NCBI GenBank assembly: GCA_951799425.1
Contig: OX637407.1
Coordinates: 24,667,191 to 24,731,190, forward strand
From: Ilex aquifolium
Taxonomy: Eukaryota; Streptophyta; Magnoliopsida; Aquifoliales; Aquifoliaceae
Length of the DNA: 64,000 bases
Direction: 5' to 3'
In this document: piece after piece, positions 20,606 to 33,751 of the stretch
Layout: each line of letters starts with the position of its first letter
How positions within the stretch are numbered: position 1 is the stretch's first letter
Position numbers and translations under genes: made by a program
The notes under the pieces: model-generated
What the model was told of the DNA's origin: nothing
Databases searched by the model: none
Seen by the model: the letters and a program-made list of their open reading frames with translations, nothing else

Positions 20606-23134
20606 TGTTTACCTTACACCCTTAATAAATTGTATCGATGAGTTTTATCTTAATAGGTCATGTAGACCTATGTTATAACTTAAGTATTCCTAGTTGAGAG
20701 TATTCCCGATTAAGTTTAACTCAATTTTAATCTCGTAAACTCTTAGTTTTGAATTTTTTAGGTTCACTTTTTGCATATCATTCAACTCGAACCCGATCCA
20801 AATTTTTTGTGTTAGGATCGGGTTCATTATCAACCTTTTGAATTCTTATATTTTCATCACCACTGCCCAAAATTTGTCTCAAAAAATACACAGCGTGACC
20901 CACAACAGCACCATCAATCATCATTGTTCTAAGCAAAAGCATCAACAACAGACCATCTCCTACTACAAACACAACCCATCTTCATTTCTGTTAATTTTGC
21001 AGCCATGTGTTTGCTATCAAGATGCAAATTTTACTGAAGCCACTAACCAGGTTGATGTCAACTACCGACACCGAGACCATTTTCACATCTTACTGATTTT
21101 TTTTCTTGAAAGTTGCAAATTTATTTTAATTTTTGACAAAATCGCGATCATACCAACACTAATTCATGAGACAATTACACATGTTCCGACTCTTTTTCTC
21201 GAAAGTTGTGAATTTATTTTATTTTTAGAATAAATAGCAATCATACCGACACTAATTCATGAAGTTGGTAAAAAGGAAATGTTGCTAGACAAAGATTATT
21301 ACATGAAGTTCTTGCAGGTTAATTTACCTATGGATAGTGATCATTACTTGAGAATGGGAACTTGAATTGAAAAGTCTGATCCCTTAATGATTGGATGAGT
21401 AAAACAAACTACTACAACATAACAGAATGCTAGAAGACAGACACAAAAAAAAAAAAACCTCTTGAAGCACCATGGCCCATGTAGATTCAAGTGTCTGGGT
21501 ATATATCTTTTAAAATCTCAGTTAGTCCTTTCATGTTGCCTAAGTTTCCAACTTGATTATGACCTTTTTAAGGAAGATAAGATCTGAAAATGATGGTAGA
21601 ACAAAATTGCTGAAACCTCATGGAATTAAAAAGAAACATAATCACTCATATGTAGATGATTATATTTAGACTAGGTTTGAGATTTAGGCATGTAAATTTA
21701 ATACAACTATTCTCATTTCCTCTTCATGGACATTATATTTAGGGCAATTTTTTTTCCTACTTGCCACCAACAAAACCACAATCAAGTCCTTGTACTGATC
21801 ACTCACTAGTAGGTCCACAAAATGGCATGCTGGTTGTTGCAGATGTTAATGCAGCTACTGTTGCCATATCAACTTCTTTTTTAAGTAAATTTTTCTTTTT
21901 GAAAAAAAAAAACATAGATATTAACTTAGTTCTGAATCAACTTAGTCTAATGTAAATGTTGTGGACATATTTCTCGAGTAATCTTATTTATACCTAACAA
22001 TCTAACCAACAATGACATGGTTCAATAATTCGATTGCATTGAAACTGTCAAGTTTTTTCATGGAGATTATATCATTTGGTACATCAACAAATCAACAAAA
22101 TAAGTCAAATTTTTAAGTCCAAACAATATTACTCGCATTTCTTACAATTCGAAAGACTAGGTGCACTGAAATCAAAATCAAAAGAATGTCACCGTTTTAA
22201 AATAACTGCATAACACAAAATCATGCAGATATGCATGCAGATGAATTTCTTCTAATAGGAATACAGTAGACAATTCAGGCTTTCCATGACAAGTGAATTA
22301 ATACTTGGATAATATTTGATTTAGCAAACCCTCAACCAGAGCACATAGAGCAAACCCTTCATGAAATAAACCCATTACACCAAGAAACCAGACAAGCAAA
22401 AACAGAAAGAAAAAAAAATCCCAAAAAAAGTGAGAGAAAGAGACCAGAAATAGAAGAAAAACAAAAGATATGAAGTAATATATACATTATACAAGCTTCC
22501 CACAAACAGTCCATCACAAGCTCTCGTGACTCTGAAACCTGCATGCCACTTTAGGGTTGGGTTTTTTTTTCTTTATTCGTTGGACACCAGAGCTGGAAGC
22601 CTGAACAGAAACAGCAAACTGTACGGATTAGAAGGAGATGGTCATGGTTGTAGAGGTGGAAGTAGAATATCTTCACCATTCTTATGATTCTAATGCCAGA
22701 GTCTGATGAGAGATAGAGACATTTGAAGCGTACAATCACTAGAAAACAAACCCCAAACTGCATGTTTGCGTCCAAACCGGTTCAAGAAAAGCAATCGAAA
22801 GTCCACAATTCTATGTTAGGTTTTGATATAAGGTTTCTCTCCCCACGAAAAAGATCCTTCACTCTTTTTTCCCACAACAAACCAACTCTCTCTCTCTCTC
22901 TCTATCCAGCATTATGCACATACAAACGAAGCACGAGAAGATTGGAACCCCAGGTCCCCCACAACCAACAATCCACTCTCTCTCTCATCGCCTCTCCCTC
23001 TTTCACCAGTAAGTCATGAAAAATATAAAAAGGACACCACAATATTATAGTTCCTAAATAGTAAAAACAAAAACACCCCCAAAAAAAGCACACCCGAAAA
23101 GAACATTGTTTAGAAAAAGTTGGGTCTTTGTAAG
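20606..23134. other. Spacer between LAR and bHLH
   Basis: No credible coding frame. A short inexact repeat ('CTCGAAAGTTG(C/T)(A/G)AATTTATTTTA') occurs twice near 21105 and 21200. The segment from about 22870 to 23134 holds CT repeats and is probably the 3' untranslated region and flank of the minus-strand bHLH gene. Confidence 0.5.
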
Positions 23135-25095
23135 TTAAAGAGATCTTTGCTCAAGGATATTGATATTAGTTCTTTGTCTCTTAACAGTCCCGGAAGAAGA
23201 CTCATCACCATTGGTTTTCTCCATGACTGCTTTAAGTGCTTCTTGTATTGAACTTATGGAGTATTGTTGTTGTTGTTGCTGCTGCTGTTGCTGTTGTTGA
23301 TCGTCGCTGTTCGAATCTTCGTCCCCAGTGATGAATAACACATTCTTAACACGCCCACCTAGTGTAGTGATCTCAGCTTTTAGGGTTCTTAATTTTAAGG
23401 CTTTCAAGGTCTTGATTAGGTCGGGCAAGAGATCTGACCTGTCTTCACAGCACAATGAGGCTTTGATCACAAACTTACCATCTTCATCAGATGCATTATC
23501 GACTGTTAACTCGTCGATCTCAGTCGGGACTGGACTTGATTCAGCTATCAATGAAGTCTGACGCTTAAGCTCCTTAACATGTTGGATCACTTCAGCCAGC
23601 AATGAAGCTTTGTCCGTCTATAAACCACAGACATTTTAACCAAAAGAGCGCAATAAGAAACCAACAGACTATACACAAGAGAGTCCATTATCTTGCAGGC
23701 AAGATTAAGTACAGCTTAATACACATACATGCAATATGAGCATTTGTAGAAACAAGGGGTATTCAAGTACACAGACTCCACTAAGGTGGATTTTTAGTCT
23801 TATTCTCATATAAAACTACTGTTTTTACGATTCAAACTCGTGAAATGAAGATAAAGGTGCAACAAACTTGTTATTTTCTTAAAAGAAGAGGGAAGTTGGG
23901 GGAGATATTTTGCTAGTTTGATCATTCAAACTAGGAAGTTAGTGTTGTTAATGGTGGGTTTTTAGGCTAGGTATGGGTATATAGTGTGCTTGACTGACAA
24001 GAATGCTGCTTTGTCTTTCTTTACATCTTTTCATTCTCTTCTTATTTTCCCTGCAAATCCGGCAAGAATTTTCCATGGAAGCTTTTTAACTGTTGCTTGG
24101 TTTCACTTTACCATATCAACTGAGCGACATAAACGCTTTGTACCCTTTTTCGTTTTTCTTTCCTTGGAACTACCACCAGCCTCAAACCACCAGCAACCAA
24201 AGAATAGAATATGAACCGAACACATTAGAAAAAAAGATGAACGGTCGCATTGAAAATGGGACTAAACTTTGTGATACTCTTTGTACCTAAATATTTACTA
24301 ATTCACCACTAAATTTTCATGTATATTATCTATATCCCTGGCCTCCACCCATTGCCAATCTAAGTAGAATCTTGGGAAGATATTCAAAGATCCTGAAACC
24401 TAAAAACCAATACAATAGGAAACAAAAAAGGGTAGTTTTTTTTATTATAGTATAAACTCACTATGTTGTACTTGTGAGAATAAAATGATTATGATTGTTA
24501 GGTTGATGCTTACTTTGGTGGTGCTGGGTAGTAAACTACGCAACCTGGCAAGATGGTTATTGATTCTCTCTCTTCGTCTCCTCTCAGCTTCACTGTGGCT
24601 CTTGGAAGCAGCAAGAGCCTTGGCATCCATGATCTCCTGAGCAGTCATCTTCTGCAACTCAGCTTGGAGACCAAAAGGAGCTGAACCGGGTTGAACCACC
24701 TGACCAAATGTGTCGGACATGAGTCTGAGGTGGTCTGATGATGGACCTTCATATCCAAATTGTAGACCAGGTGGCCTTCTGTTGAATAAGCCTCCATACG
24801 ATGGTGGTGGTGGAGGAAGAAGAAATGGGTCATGATCACGGACCGGGTTGGTTGGGTAGTGGACCGGGTTGAAACTGTGAACCGGAGGAAGAGTCCATGG
24901 TAGGATTGGAGAGACTTCTGGGAAGATCAATCCTGACCTTCCTCCACCACCACCACCACCACCTATAAATGGATCACTGTTTTGTTGTTGCATCTGTTGA
25001 TGATGTTGCTGAAGAAGTAATTGTTCTTGGAAGCTTTGAATGTTTTGTAAACTCTGTGAACACTCTCCTTGTTCTTCTTCCTTCTTACCACACAT
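23135..25095 (-). CDS. bHLH transcription factor of the AtbHLH30/32/106/107 type
   Basis: A nuclear DNA-binding regulator. The model is complement(23135-23617, 24514-25095) with one GT-AG intron of 896 bases, giving 354 residues. Exon 1 carries glutamine-rich (29-38) and polyglycine (45-52) tracts and most of the basic region. The bHLH spans about 166-214 and is split by the intron inside the loop, after STTK194. His167, Glu171 and Arg175 match the H-E-R triad of G-box binders. Residues 243-292 form an ACT-like segment ending in GGRVKNVLFITG, typical of this subgroup. A 12-residue polyglutamine tract (301-312) follows. From memory the closest Arabidopsis relatives are bHLH30 (At1g68810) and bHLH32. 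A CT/GA microsatellite lies about 20 bases upstream of the ATG. Family certain; exact orthologue not. Confidence 0.92.
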
Positions 25096-26170
25096 ACCTC
25101 ACTCTATTGCCCACCTCTCTCTCTCTCTCTCTCTCTGTGAATCTTTATATTCAGATATCCAGAGAGACTATATATAGGGCATTTATATAGCAAGCACAGT
25201 AAAACAAGTATCAAATTAATTAACTTTAGGCTTGTTTCATCATCATCTGCTCTTTCTTTCACATAAAGATGAAAAGGAGGAATTTTGATTAGAAAAGAAT
25301 CAAATACTTGGATATACTTGCTCTGGGAAAAGAGGGTTTAAAAGGGATATTAAGGAAGAAACAGAAAAGGAAGTAAGACAGACCTTGTTCTGATATGTGA
25401 ATGGAGGGTTTTGGACCCCCTTTCTCTCTCTTCTGTCTCTCTATCTCTCTCCTCTCTCTTTACCTTGGTAGGTTTTTTCTTCCACAGACAGCCTTCGTTG
25501 GGGTGAATGGTGATGGCCCTTTTATCCTTACCTTCAACTAAGCTTTCCCTATCTATTGTGCTTTATTGGAATCTTTTGGTCTTGTGGGCCCTCATAGTCT
25601 GCCCCTTCCCACCCCCACCCCCACCCCCACCCCACGCCACTCCTCACATATATAGATGTGTGTAAGTACTGCTAGTCCCCTTTCCTTTCTTCTTACGGCA
25701 TTCTCTTTTTCTCTCTCACAATCCACTTCTCTAGCCATCAGACTATTGTTTTTTTGTAATCATATACGAAATGTTTCTACCATACCTATAAAATATGTTG
25801 CTTTATAGTTGGTCCAAACTGTATAATTGCACTCTGTGAGTGCTGCTGCGGCAGGAGAGAGAGAGAGATGGGGGGAAACACAAGCACAACAGAGTGAACA
25901 CACAACACACAGATTGTCGACCGACCAAAGACAATATTAAAGCAGATATAGAGAGAGATAGAGAGTGTTTGTGTGATGGATGTATCATGATAAAAGGGGC
26001 TAGTTAACTTTCCTTTGCGTTTGGTACCTCGGTCAAGCCCCCACGTTCTTCCATTTTCTCTCTCTAGCTATTTCCACGCCACCCCTTTCTGCTACCCCAA
26101 GACCCATGTAATCATTGTGTCTTGGAACACACTCCTCCCCTCCTCTCTCTAATCTAATCTATACATATAC

Positions 26171-26204
<34 letters not shown>

Positions 26205-26700
26205 ACATGTGTATTTATAAGTCCCTCGGTTTCAGTCGCATTACTTGAAAATATTCATGACATTTACTGCTCCTTTTGGAATTAAAAACCCTTTGGAAGG
26301 AATGAGACTAAAGCACCCTGTACTTGTGTATATATTGAATGGAGCGGCCCCAATACTAGCCCCTAGTAGTAGTATTGGGCAATGAAGAGTTGGTTCAACC
26401 AAGGGCAGCATAGTCTTTGTGTAACAAAATACTAAGAGCCACCCAATATCAACTACTAGCAAGTACATACCAATTTAACTAACAACCCTTCAGTCTCCTC
26501 CTCCAACCATTGTTTTACTACACTAACTCTGCCATTTGTTGGGTGGTTGGACCAAAAGGGGTTTCCATTACTTTTTAAGTTTTACACCATGTAATGTTTG
26601 TGTACTGTAAATAAAGAAAAGAAGAGACCAAGTAAAAAAAATAAAAATTGAAACAGCAAGAAAAGTTGGTGTGGTCCAGAGGTCTTGGTCAGCAGTCTGT
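25096..26700. other. bHLH promoter side and spacer
   Basis: The region upstream of the bHLH start is pyrimidine-rich on the plus strand, with a CT microsatellite (25114-25136), a CCCCCA-type run (about 25609-25634) and a TA/CA microsatellite (about 26160-26215). No gene is seen. Confidence 0.5.
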
Positions 26701-26709
26701 ATAATTACA

Positions 26710-27905
26710 CAGTTAGAGCATACATGAGAGAAGTTAAAGTTTATAAAAAATTAACTATTTTATCCTAAAATTTCACTTTAATACAACATCTATAAAGTAT
26801 CTAAAATAATATTTTGTTGTAGTAATACTGTATATTTAGAGTATCATTGTAGCAACATTTATAAATATTTTCTCTCTCTTTATTTTTTCTCCTCTATTCT
26901 CTCTCACTATTCCTAAAGAAAAATAAAACAAAAAGAATGAGAAATAGTATTTAAAAGAAGTGATTAAAAATATAAAACATTTATTGGATTGTGTATTGAA
27001 AAAGTGAGCAACTAAAATAGAAAATATTATTTTTTGAGTAGCTAAACTAACTTTTATTGTTAGAGATTCTCTAACTTTAGAGCATCCCAAAAGACTGGAT
27101 AAAACTCTAAAATAGCTAAAATTTAGTTATTTAAATATAAAAATTATGCTCCAACAGAAGATGTCTGGATTAGGTAAAATACAATTTTGCTATAGTGATG
27201 CTCTATATTTAGAGCATAACTGTAGGATGATGTATAAATAATTTATAATATATTCTCTCTTCTCTTGTCTTTTTTCACCTCTTTTGTCCACTCTTTGTCT
27301 TTCCCTTCATTCTTTCTCTCCCTCGCTCTCTCTCTCTCTCTCTCTAACATTTTCAACAAAAGTACAAAATATGATAAATAATATTTTAAAAAAGTAGTTA
27401 AAATATAAAAAATCTGTTGGAGTGTATTGAAAAAGTGAGTAGTTAAAATAGAAAAAATGTATTTTTAGATAGCTAAAATACAAAACCTTATTGGAGATGC
27501 TTTTAAAAGAACCTCTAATAGATCATGTAAAAACTCCAAAATAATTAAAATTTAGCTAACTAAAGACAAAAATTATGCTCAAACATAATATGTTCAGATG
27601 TTCTAAAATAGTTTTTTGCTACAATAATACTCTAAATATAGAGCATCATTGTAGCAACTTGTATAAATACTTTTTAATTTTTGTTTTCTCTCTTGTCTTT
27701 TTCCACCTCTCTTGTCCACTCTCTCTCTTCCTATCTCCAACAATCACAATAAATGTACAAAATATGTGAAATAATATTTAAAAGAAATATTTAAAATATA
27801 GAAAATTTATTGAAGTGTGTATTGAAAAAATAAGTAGTTAAAATAAAAAAAAATGTACTTTTAGATAGATAAAATACAAAACTTTATTAAAAATGCTCTA
27901 ATAAA
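26710..27905. repeat. Three tandem diverged copies of a MITE-like unit of about 400 bp
   Basis: Approximate copies are 26710-27075, 27076-27495 and 27496-27905. Each has the same order: 'AAAACTCTAAAATA(G/A)(C/T)TAAAATTTAG', 'TTTTGCTA(C/T)A(A/G)T(A/G)ATGCTCTA(A/T)AT', 'AGAGCATCATTGTAGCAAC', a CT-rich centre, 'GTGTATTGAAAAAGTGAG(T/C)A', then 'TTATTGGAGATGCT'. The GAGCAT/ATGCTC ends resemble hAT-like MITEs. Boundaries are approximate. Confidence 0.65.
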
Positions 27906-29289
27906 AAGCTTAGTTGAGAAAGGTAAAACAAAAATGTAGCACCACAAAAGGGAGACATAGACAGTTGTAGTGTTGGTTTGGCCCTATTTGACATTAAACA
28001 TTAGCATTCATGTAGGAATAGAACCCTAAACACTGAAGTGTCAGCAAGCTAATTTCATTGTCTCTCCTGGTGGTGCACCATACCTACCATTTCTTCAGTA
28101 CGGGTACCCTCTATTCACTTATTCAGGCCAGTCTATAAGCACTGCTCTCTCTCTCTCTCTCTCTCTCTCTCGCTCTCTCTTAATGCTCTGAACCAATAGT
28201 GCAGTTAACGGAAAAAAAAAACAAATAACAGCATTGCAACCTAAGAATTTACGTGGTATGATAGAATACTATACGCATCCACGACATTGTCCGTTCTTTC
28301 ACTACATAAATTTACATGGTTTGCTAGAATATTGCCGCCGCCCACCGAGGCACCCATTCTTCTCTATGTATACTGTATTATAGAATTACAGTTGATATAA
28401 TGATATTAATTGAAAATTTTATACCCTTTTGTACATTGCTAATATCTCTTATCCGTTGCGTGGTGCTCCACTATGCTATGCTTCGTTTCGTTCTATTCAT
28501 TGACAGACCATTGAGAACTCTTGAGACTAATAAACATAAAACATAACTATTACCTTTATATCTCCCAATAGGAGTAATCATAAGGGTCCCCTATTGTGGA
28601 ATATTCGATTTGAACCATAACTACTAATTCAGAAGGATAGTCTGTCACCACAACACTGTTAAAGTCAAACAGTAAACTGCGTTATTCTCTATTTGATAAC
28701 CACATAGAAGTCAATGACAACCTTAAACGAGTACGATAAACCACTAGATCGCCGACTCGAATGATTGATCTCTAACATTTATAAAAGGGTTTTTTTCGAC
28801 CTTTTTGGTGGGTACACATATCTGCTTGGGTGCCCATTTCTTTAATCTTTTTAGGGCCTTTTGTCTATTATGTGTTATTTTAGTGTCTTCTTCAAAGATT
28901 TGATGATAGCTGCAACCCCCCACTAGCATAACCCACGAGAGAAAGGCCTTGTCCTTGTGTAGTTGTGTGTGTGTGTGGCGTTTATGATGACATCAATCCC
29001 ACGCTGTCATGACGTTTGTCCCCCCAAAGTATTAAGTGCTTATAATTAATGGATTAGCAATCTAAAAAGCAACTTAATTATGAGCTATTCCCTTAAATAA
29101 GTGGGTTTAGTTTGATCAATTCTTCTTATCGAAGCTTCATTTTATATTTCTAATAACCAAGCGGCGGAAAAAGGTGGAGGGGAATTTATTATTTAATGCA
29201 AGTAATATCATTGTCCCCATAATATTGATAAAGAGTATTCCTTTGTTCTCATTACATTCTTAATTCTCATTTACATTTTTGGGGGTCAT
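27906..29289. other. Gene-free stretch with a CT microsatellite
   Basis: A CT repeat lies at about 28146-28188. A phrase with AATTTACGTGG(T)/AATTTACATGGTTTGCTAGAATA occurs twice (about 28246-28330) and recalls sequence common in plant LTRs, but no LTR pair was found. No credible gene. Confidence 0.4.
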
Positions 29290-29297
29290 AACACATG

Positions 29298-29868
29298 CAA
29301 GGGCGGAGCCAGAAAATCGTTTTTAGGTGGACATTGAATATTTTAATAAGTTAAATTTTTTATTTTTACAATTGATAAAAAATAGGATAATGCGTTTATA
29401 TTTAATTAAATCCTATTTAATATTTAAAAGTTCATTAAATTCAAAAGACTAAAATTGGGTAAGCATATTAAATACAAATAACAAAAAAAAAAGATTAATT
29501 ATATTTTTTTAGTTAACAAAGACTAATAAAAATCATTTAGAATTAATTCCGACGAATTTTCATACTTTGAAAGTCTTTCATTAATTTTATTATTTTTTAT
29601 ATCTACAATTATACTCTCATTTTTATTTTTTCAGTCGATTACGCAATTAAATGTGTTATCTATCATGTCTGTGAAAATTACTAAAATAAATATCAAAATT
29701 ACAAATAAACTCATGGATATATCATTCCTTTTTTGATCTTGACTAAAAAATAGGGTGAGCACAATTTAAAATATTAAAAAATACTTAAAATATATATAGA
29801 TAAATTTTTTTTTTTTTTTTTTGAGAGTGGGCATGTGCCCCAGTTGGCATAAGGTGGCTCTGCCCTTG
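29298..29868. mobile_element. hAT-like MITE
   Basis: 571 bp. The left end CAAGGGCGGAGCCAG and the right end, complement CAAGGGCAGAGCCAC, form terminal inverted repeats. The flanking octamers AACACATG (29290-29297) and AGCACATG (29869-29876) differ at one base, consistent with an aged 8-bp hAT-type duplication. The interior is AT-rich without a gene. Confidence 0.75.
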
Positions 29869-29876
29869 AGCACATG

Positions 29877-32800
29877 CCATTATGTACATAATTTAAAAGT
29901 TCCCGGTACAAGATTAGAAAAAAAATAAGTGATAGATAATTTTATCTTAGTATGGAAAGACGATTAATCTCTCAACTGGAATCTATACATTTGGGGTGAA
30001 TAGTATTCTCGTCGTTTTCCAACCTTAAAATTTCACAAGTGGGACATGGACAATATTAAAACATTGGAGAGACAATTAAACTTTCCAAAATAAGACTTAT
30101 GTGTTCTTATGTCAAAAATCTCCAAACTCAAAAAAAAAAAAAAAAAGAATCATCTTTATATTTACAAAGGCCATCAAATTTGATCTTTTCTATTCCTATA
30201 TTCTTCAAAATATGATACTTATGATTTCATGTACTAGTCCATAGCACTTTAGGCAGTAGCATATAGCGCTAACGTCAGCTAGATACCAGAGAGCCACAAG
30301 ATTTTCGAGACGACTTTAGTTGGATTATTGTGATGTCTTGTATTCTATTCTGATTCTCTTTCGATTTAAACTGATCAAATATAAAATTATTTAGAACAAA
30401 AGGGACGTCCAGTACACCAAGAAATTTGAAAGCGTGTTGTCTCAATCTCATGTGGGATACCTTGAAGATTAACATGATTCATTATCAAGAAATGGTCTAG
30501 TACATGCGTGTTTACGTCTCACTCTTTATAAATCAATCTGAGCGAATCGAAAGTAACTCTTATTTCTAGTAATTAGCAAGATTTTGAAATGCAGTTCCAA
30601 AAAACTTGGAAGTGAATTAGGGTAGAAATCAAAATTCATTCTTCTCTGCCTAATATGGAATGATACCTGTCGAAAAACTAACATGATAGCATCAACAAGA
30701 AGACCGAACAAATTCATACAAAGAGAATCTCAAGAAAGAGACATCTTAAGATGGTCTTAGAACATCAAAGTAATTCAATGACTGTGTTGGGCTGTCGGAA
30801 AGTGATCAGAAAAGATCAAAGTTTCCCCAAAGTCAAAACAATTATGTTTGGACGGTCACAATTGGCGAACCAGGTTTTCTCTCAATCAAAGCAATCTACA
30901 CTGGGGGGCCAGAGAAATTAAAATATCTTAACTTTCACTGAAATTCCATAAAAAAATCAACCCTTCAAAAAGCCCTAAAAAAGCAGTCTCGATGCATTGA
31001 CTGAAGCTGTGGTTCATAGATTTAACTGTCTTAATCAAGGAATGAGCAAGTATTCTTCTATCTTTCCTGGGTCAGAGGATGTTTCTTTGTTTTGTAGAGT
31101 CAAATCTGCTAAAGTTTCTAAGGAAGTGTGTTGTCAAAGAGTTGAAATTTGGACAGAGACTATTCAAACCTACTTGGAATTCAAATTCATCTAAAAAAAA
31201 ATAAGTTGGTATGTAACGAACTTATTCCTAGTGAATTACTTGTCTTTCACTTTTTTTCTTTTTATATGGAATATAGTTACACGTGTTACGTGATATCTCA
31301 TGAACTCTTATTTTCATGTGTAAGCCATTCTCACCAGTCTTTTAAATCTTCATCGAGACTTATCCATCACTCTTTACAAGCACCCGCAGGCTCTTCTCTA
31401 TCAGGAGTCCCACGCCATCATTAATCGAAGGAAAATCCATATATATACGCTCGGAGTAAAAAATGTAGACATACCAGACATCAGTTAGATGTGTTCATCT
31501 AGGATCGTGATCAACCATTATTTGTGATACCATTTATTGGGACATAAAAAGTCTGTTACGGTAACGAGACCAAGTGATAAATGTTTACAACTCAAATCCA
31601 TGCCACTTTAAGAGCTTAAACCCTATTTGCACTATACTCCACACATGATATCTTAAACTCATTCAATCATTTACATTTATTTATTTATTTATTTCATTTT
31701 AGGCATAGCCGAAAGTGAAGCACTTATAATGTCTACAAACCAACAGTAACTTAAATGCCACTTAGACTATGATGAAGTTAAATGATGTACCCCTGTAAGG
31801 CTAAGCCTAAAAACTTGTTTTTTTTTTTTTAAATTTCTTGAGCTTCACAGACAGTAATAATGATCAGGTGTTTGACTATAATGTATTGTAGTTGTTGTTG
31901 TAACCCACTCTACATTCTCTCATGAACACACAGGTACATATGCATAAAGTAGATTGATCATAAATTATGGGTTTACAAAGAAAGGCATGCGCAATTGCAT
32001 GCCTGTTTGAATACAAAAATGAGTTGCAGAAAGCAAAAATGGTGGAATACATGTGCAGTACACTAGATGGGTCTTGTTTTGTTATGAAAGCCACAAACAA
32101 CCTCCACTATTCCAAAGATAGATAGGTGAATTTTATGTTTTTTTTTTCCTTTTGTTAGGATACATGTGATGCAAATTATTTCATTTGATCATTTTGGACT
32201 TTTTTTATTTCCAATAACCGGAATCAAATCAGATTTTATTCAATTCCAATTCGATTCATTAGATCACTAGATCATATTTTTTTTTATGTATCAAAATTCA
32301 AGCCATTAAAATTAAATGCTAGTTGATTAAAATTTGATTTGAGTCGATTAAAAATCAAAATATAATTTTTAATCGACTCAAATTTTAATACGTAAAAAAT
32401 AAATTTTTAATACGTAATTTTTTTTTAAAAATAAAGAGGGTCTCATTGAAGATATACATATCTAGAGGGGGTGTGGATGAAGTTTTTTCTCAAATGTATT
32501 ATGGGCAATTTAATAAAATTGTATTCTAGTTAATATTTTTAATCTAATAGGGGGTGTCAATGAAAATTCGAAAAATAGAAAGAATATTCTTGAAGATATG
32601 ATAAATTAGGAGGGATGTAACTGAAATTTTTCTTTTGGTTTTTTTTACAATGCGGCAACCAAACGAATGCGTTTATTCCCAGCCGAGCAACTGTTGTTTC
32701 TATCAATTAAAACGACACCATCTATAAATATTAATTTCGGCCCAGTCAATTGAAGCCCAATACATAGATTCAGTGTAAACTCCTTAGTGGCACAGGATTA

Positions 32801-33039
32801 AAATTTCGGTTCTGACCACATTAATCCGATCCAAGCCCATTGGGTGATGGTAAACAAGACATAAACCCACCACCTTTCACCCTGCGGGCTGGTGGAAGGC
32901 ATACGGTTGTTTAGGTGTCACAGTGAAAAAATTGTAACTCCAAGAATCAGCCTTTACAAAATGGAAGTAAGTTTGTATGTCCTTTATCTCATTTAGACTC
33001 TATTATAGACAGGAATTTTGCATACTAAAATATTGAATA
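29877..33039. other. Gene-free stretch with one strong inverted repeat
   Basis: No credible coding frame. At about 32327-32387 a near-perfect inverted repeat has arms TTGAGTCGATTAAAAAT and ATTTTTAATCGACTCAAA around a spacer of about 8 bases; it may be the centre of a decayed foldback element. Confidence 0.45.
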
Positions 33040-33751
33040 CGAGTTGTTGCCTGTGTATGAAGATACAGAGTAATAAAAAATGGTAAATAATAAATATATT
33101 TGTATTCATATCCAAAATCAAATCACAAACATATAGGAGAGATAAATGAATTTAAACATCGGTTGTAGTGGAGTGAGAGATGGTGGTGGTAGGAGGCGGT
33201 GATGGTTGTGGTGGGTGGCAATGACCGTGGTGGCGGTGGTTGTGGCGGCGACGGCGACGGCGATGGCATCGGTGGTGGCGGCGACGGTGGTGGTGGCGGT
33301 GGTGGTGGCGATGGCTGTGGCGGTGGTGGTGGCGGTGGTGGTGATGGTGGTGGCAGCGATGGCGATGACGATGGCGATGGTGGTGGTGGCGATGGCGGAG
33401 GTGGTGGCGGCGGGGGTGGCGATGACGATGGCGGTGGTGGCGGCGACAATGGCGCTGACGATGACGGTGGTGGCGGCGGTGGCGGCGGTGGTGGTAGAGG
33501 TAGTAGTGGGGCGGTTTCAAAATTTTTTATTTTTTTTTTAAGTACTTAGGAGAAATAATTTCCAGAAGTACTTTTAAAAAGTCACTCCAAACACACCCTT
33601 AGGGGCCTATTTTTCCTATTAAATTTAGGGTGTTAATATTAGCCGTTAGATTAACTTTAAAGTAAAATTTAAAGCGATCTGAACCGCGAAAAGTAAAAGT
33701 CATTTTGTTTATCTTTTGAAATTTGAATTGTAAGCTACTTTATTATACAGA
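33040..33751 (-). mobile_element. Non-autonomous Helitron, copy 3
   Basis: 712 bp. On the minus strand it begins TCTGTATAATAAAGTAGC and ends CTCG (one base from the expected CTAG), with A and T as outer neighbours. A 5-bp stem TGTAT/ATACA with loop GAAG lies 10 bases from that end, the position expected for a Helitron 3' hairpin. Both arms align with copy 2. The core at about 33176-33510 is a pure G-G-N trinucleotide array, giving stop-free frames on both strands that are not genes. Confidence 0.85.

Noticed and set aside
30997-31424. Two plus-strand frames of 65 and 91 codons
   Set aside because: No family recognised, no splice-supported extension, AT-rich surroundings; not enough to call a gene.
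33123-33549. Proline/serine-, histidine/arginine-, glycine- and valine/alanine-rich frames of 108-122 codons
   Set aside because: Same trinucleotide-array artefact in Helitron copy 3; each frame simply shows a different phase of the repeat.
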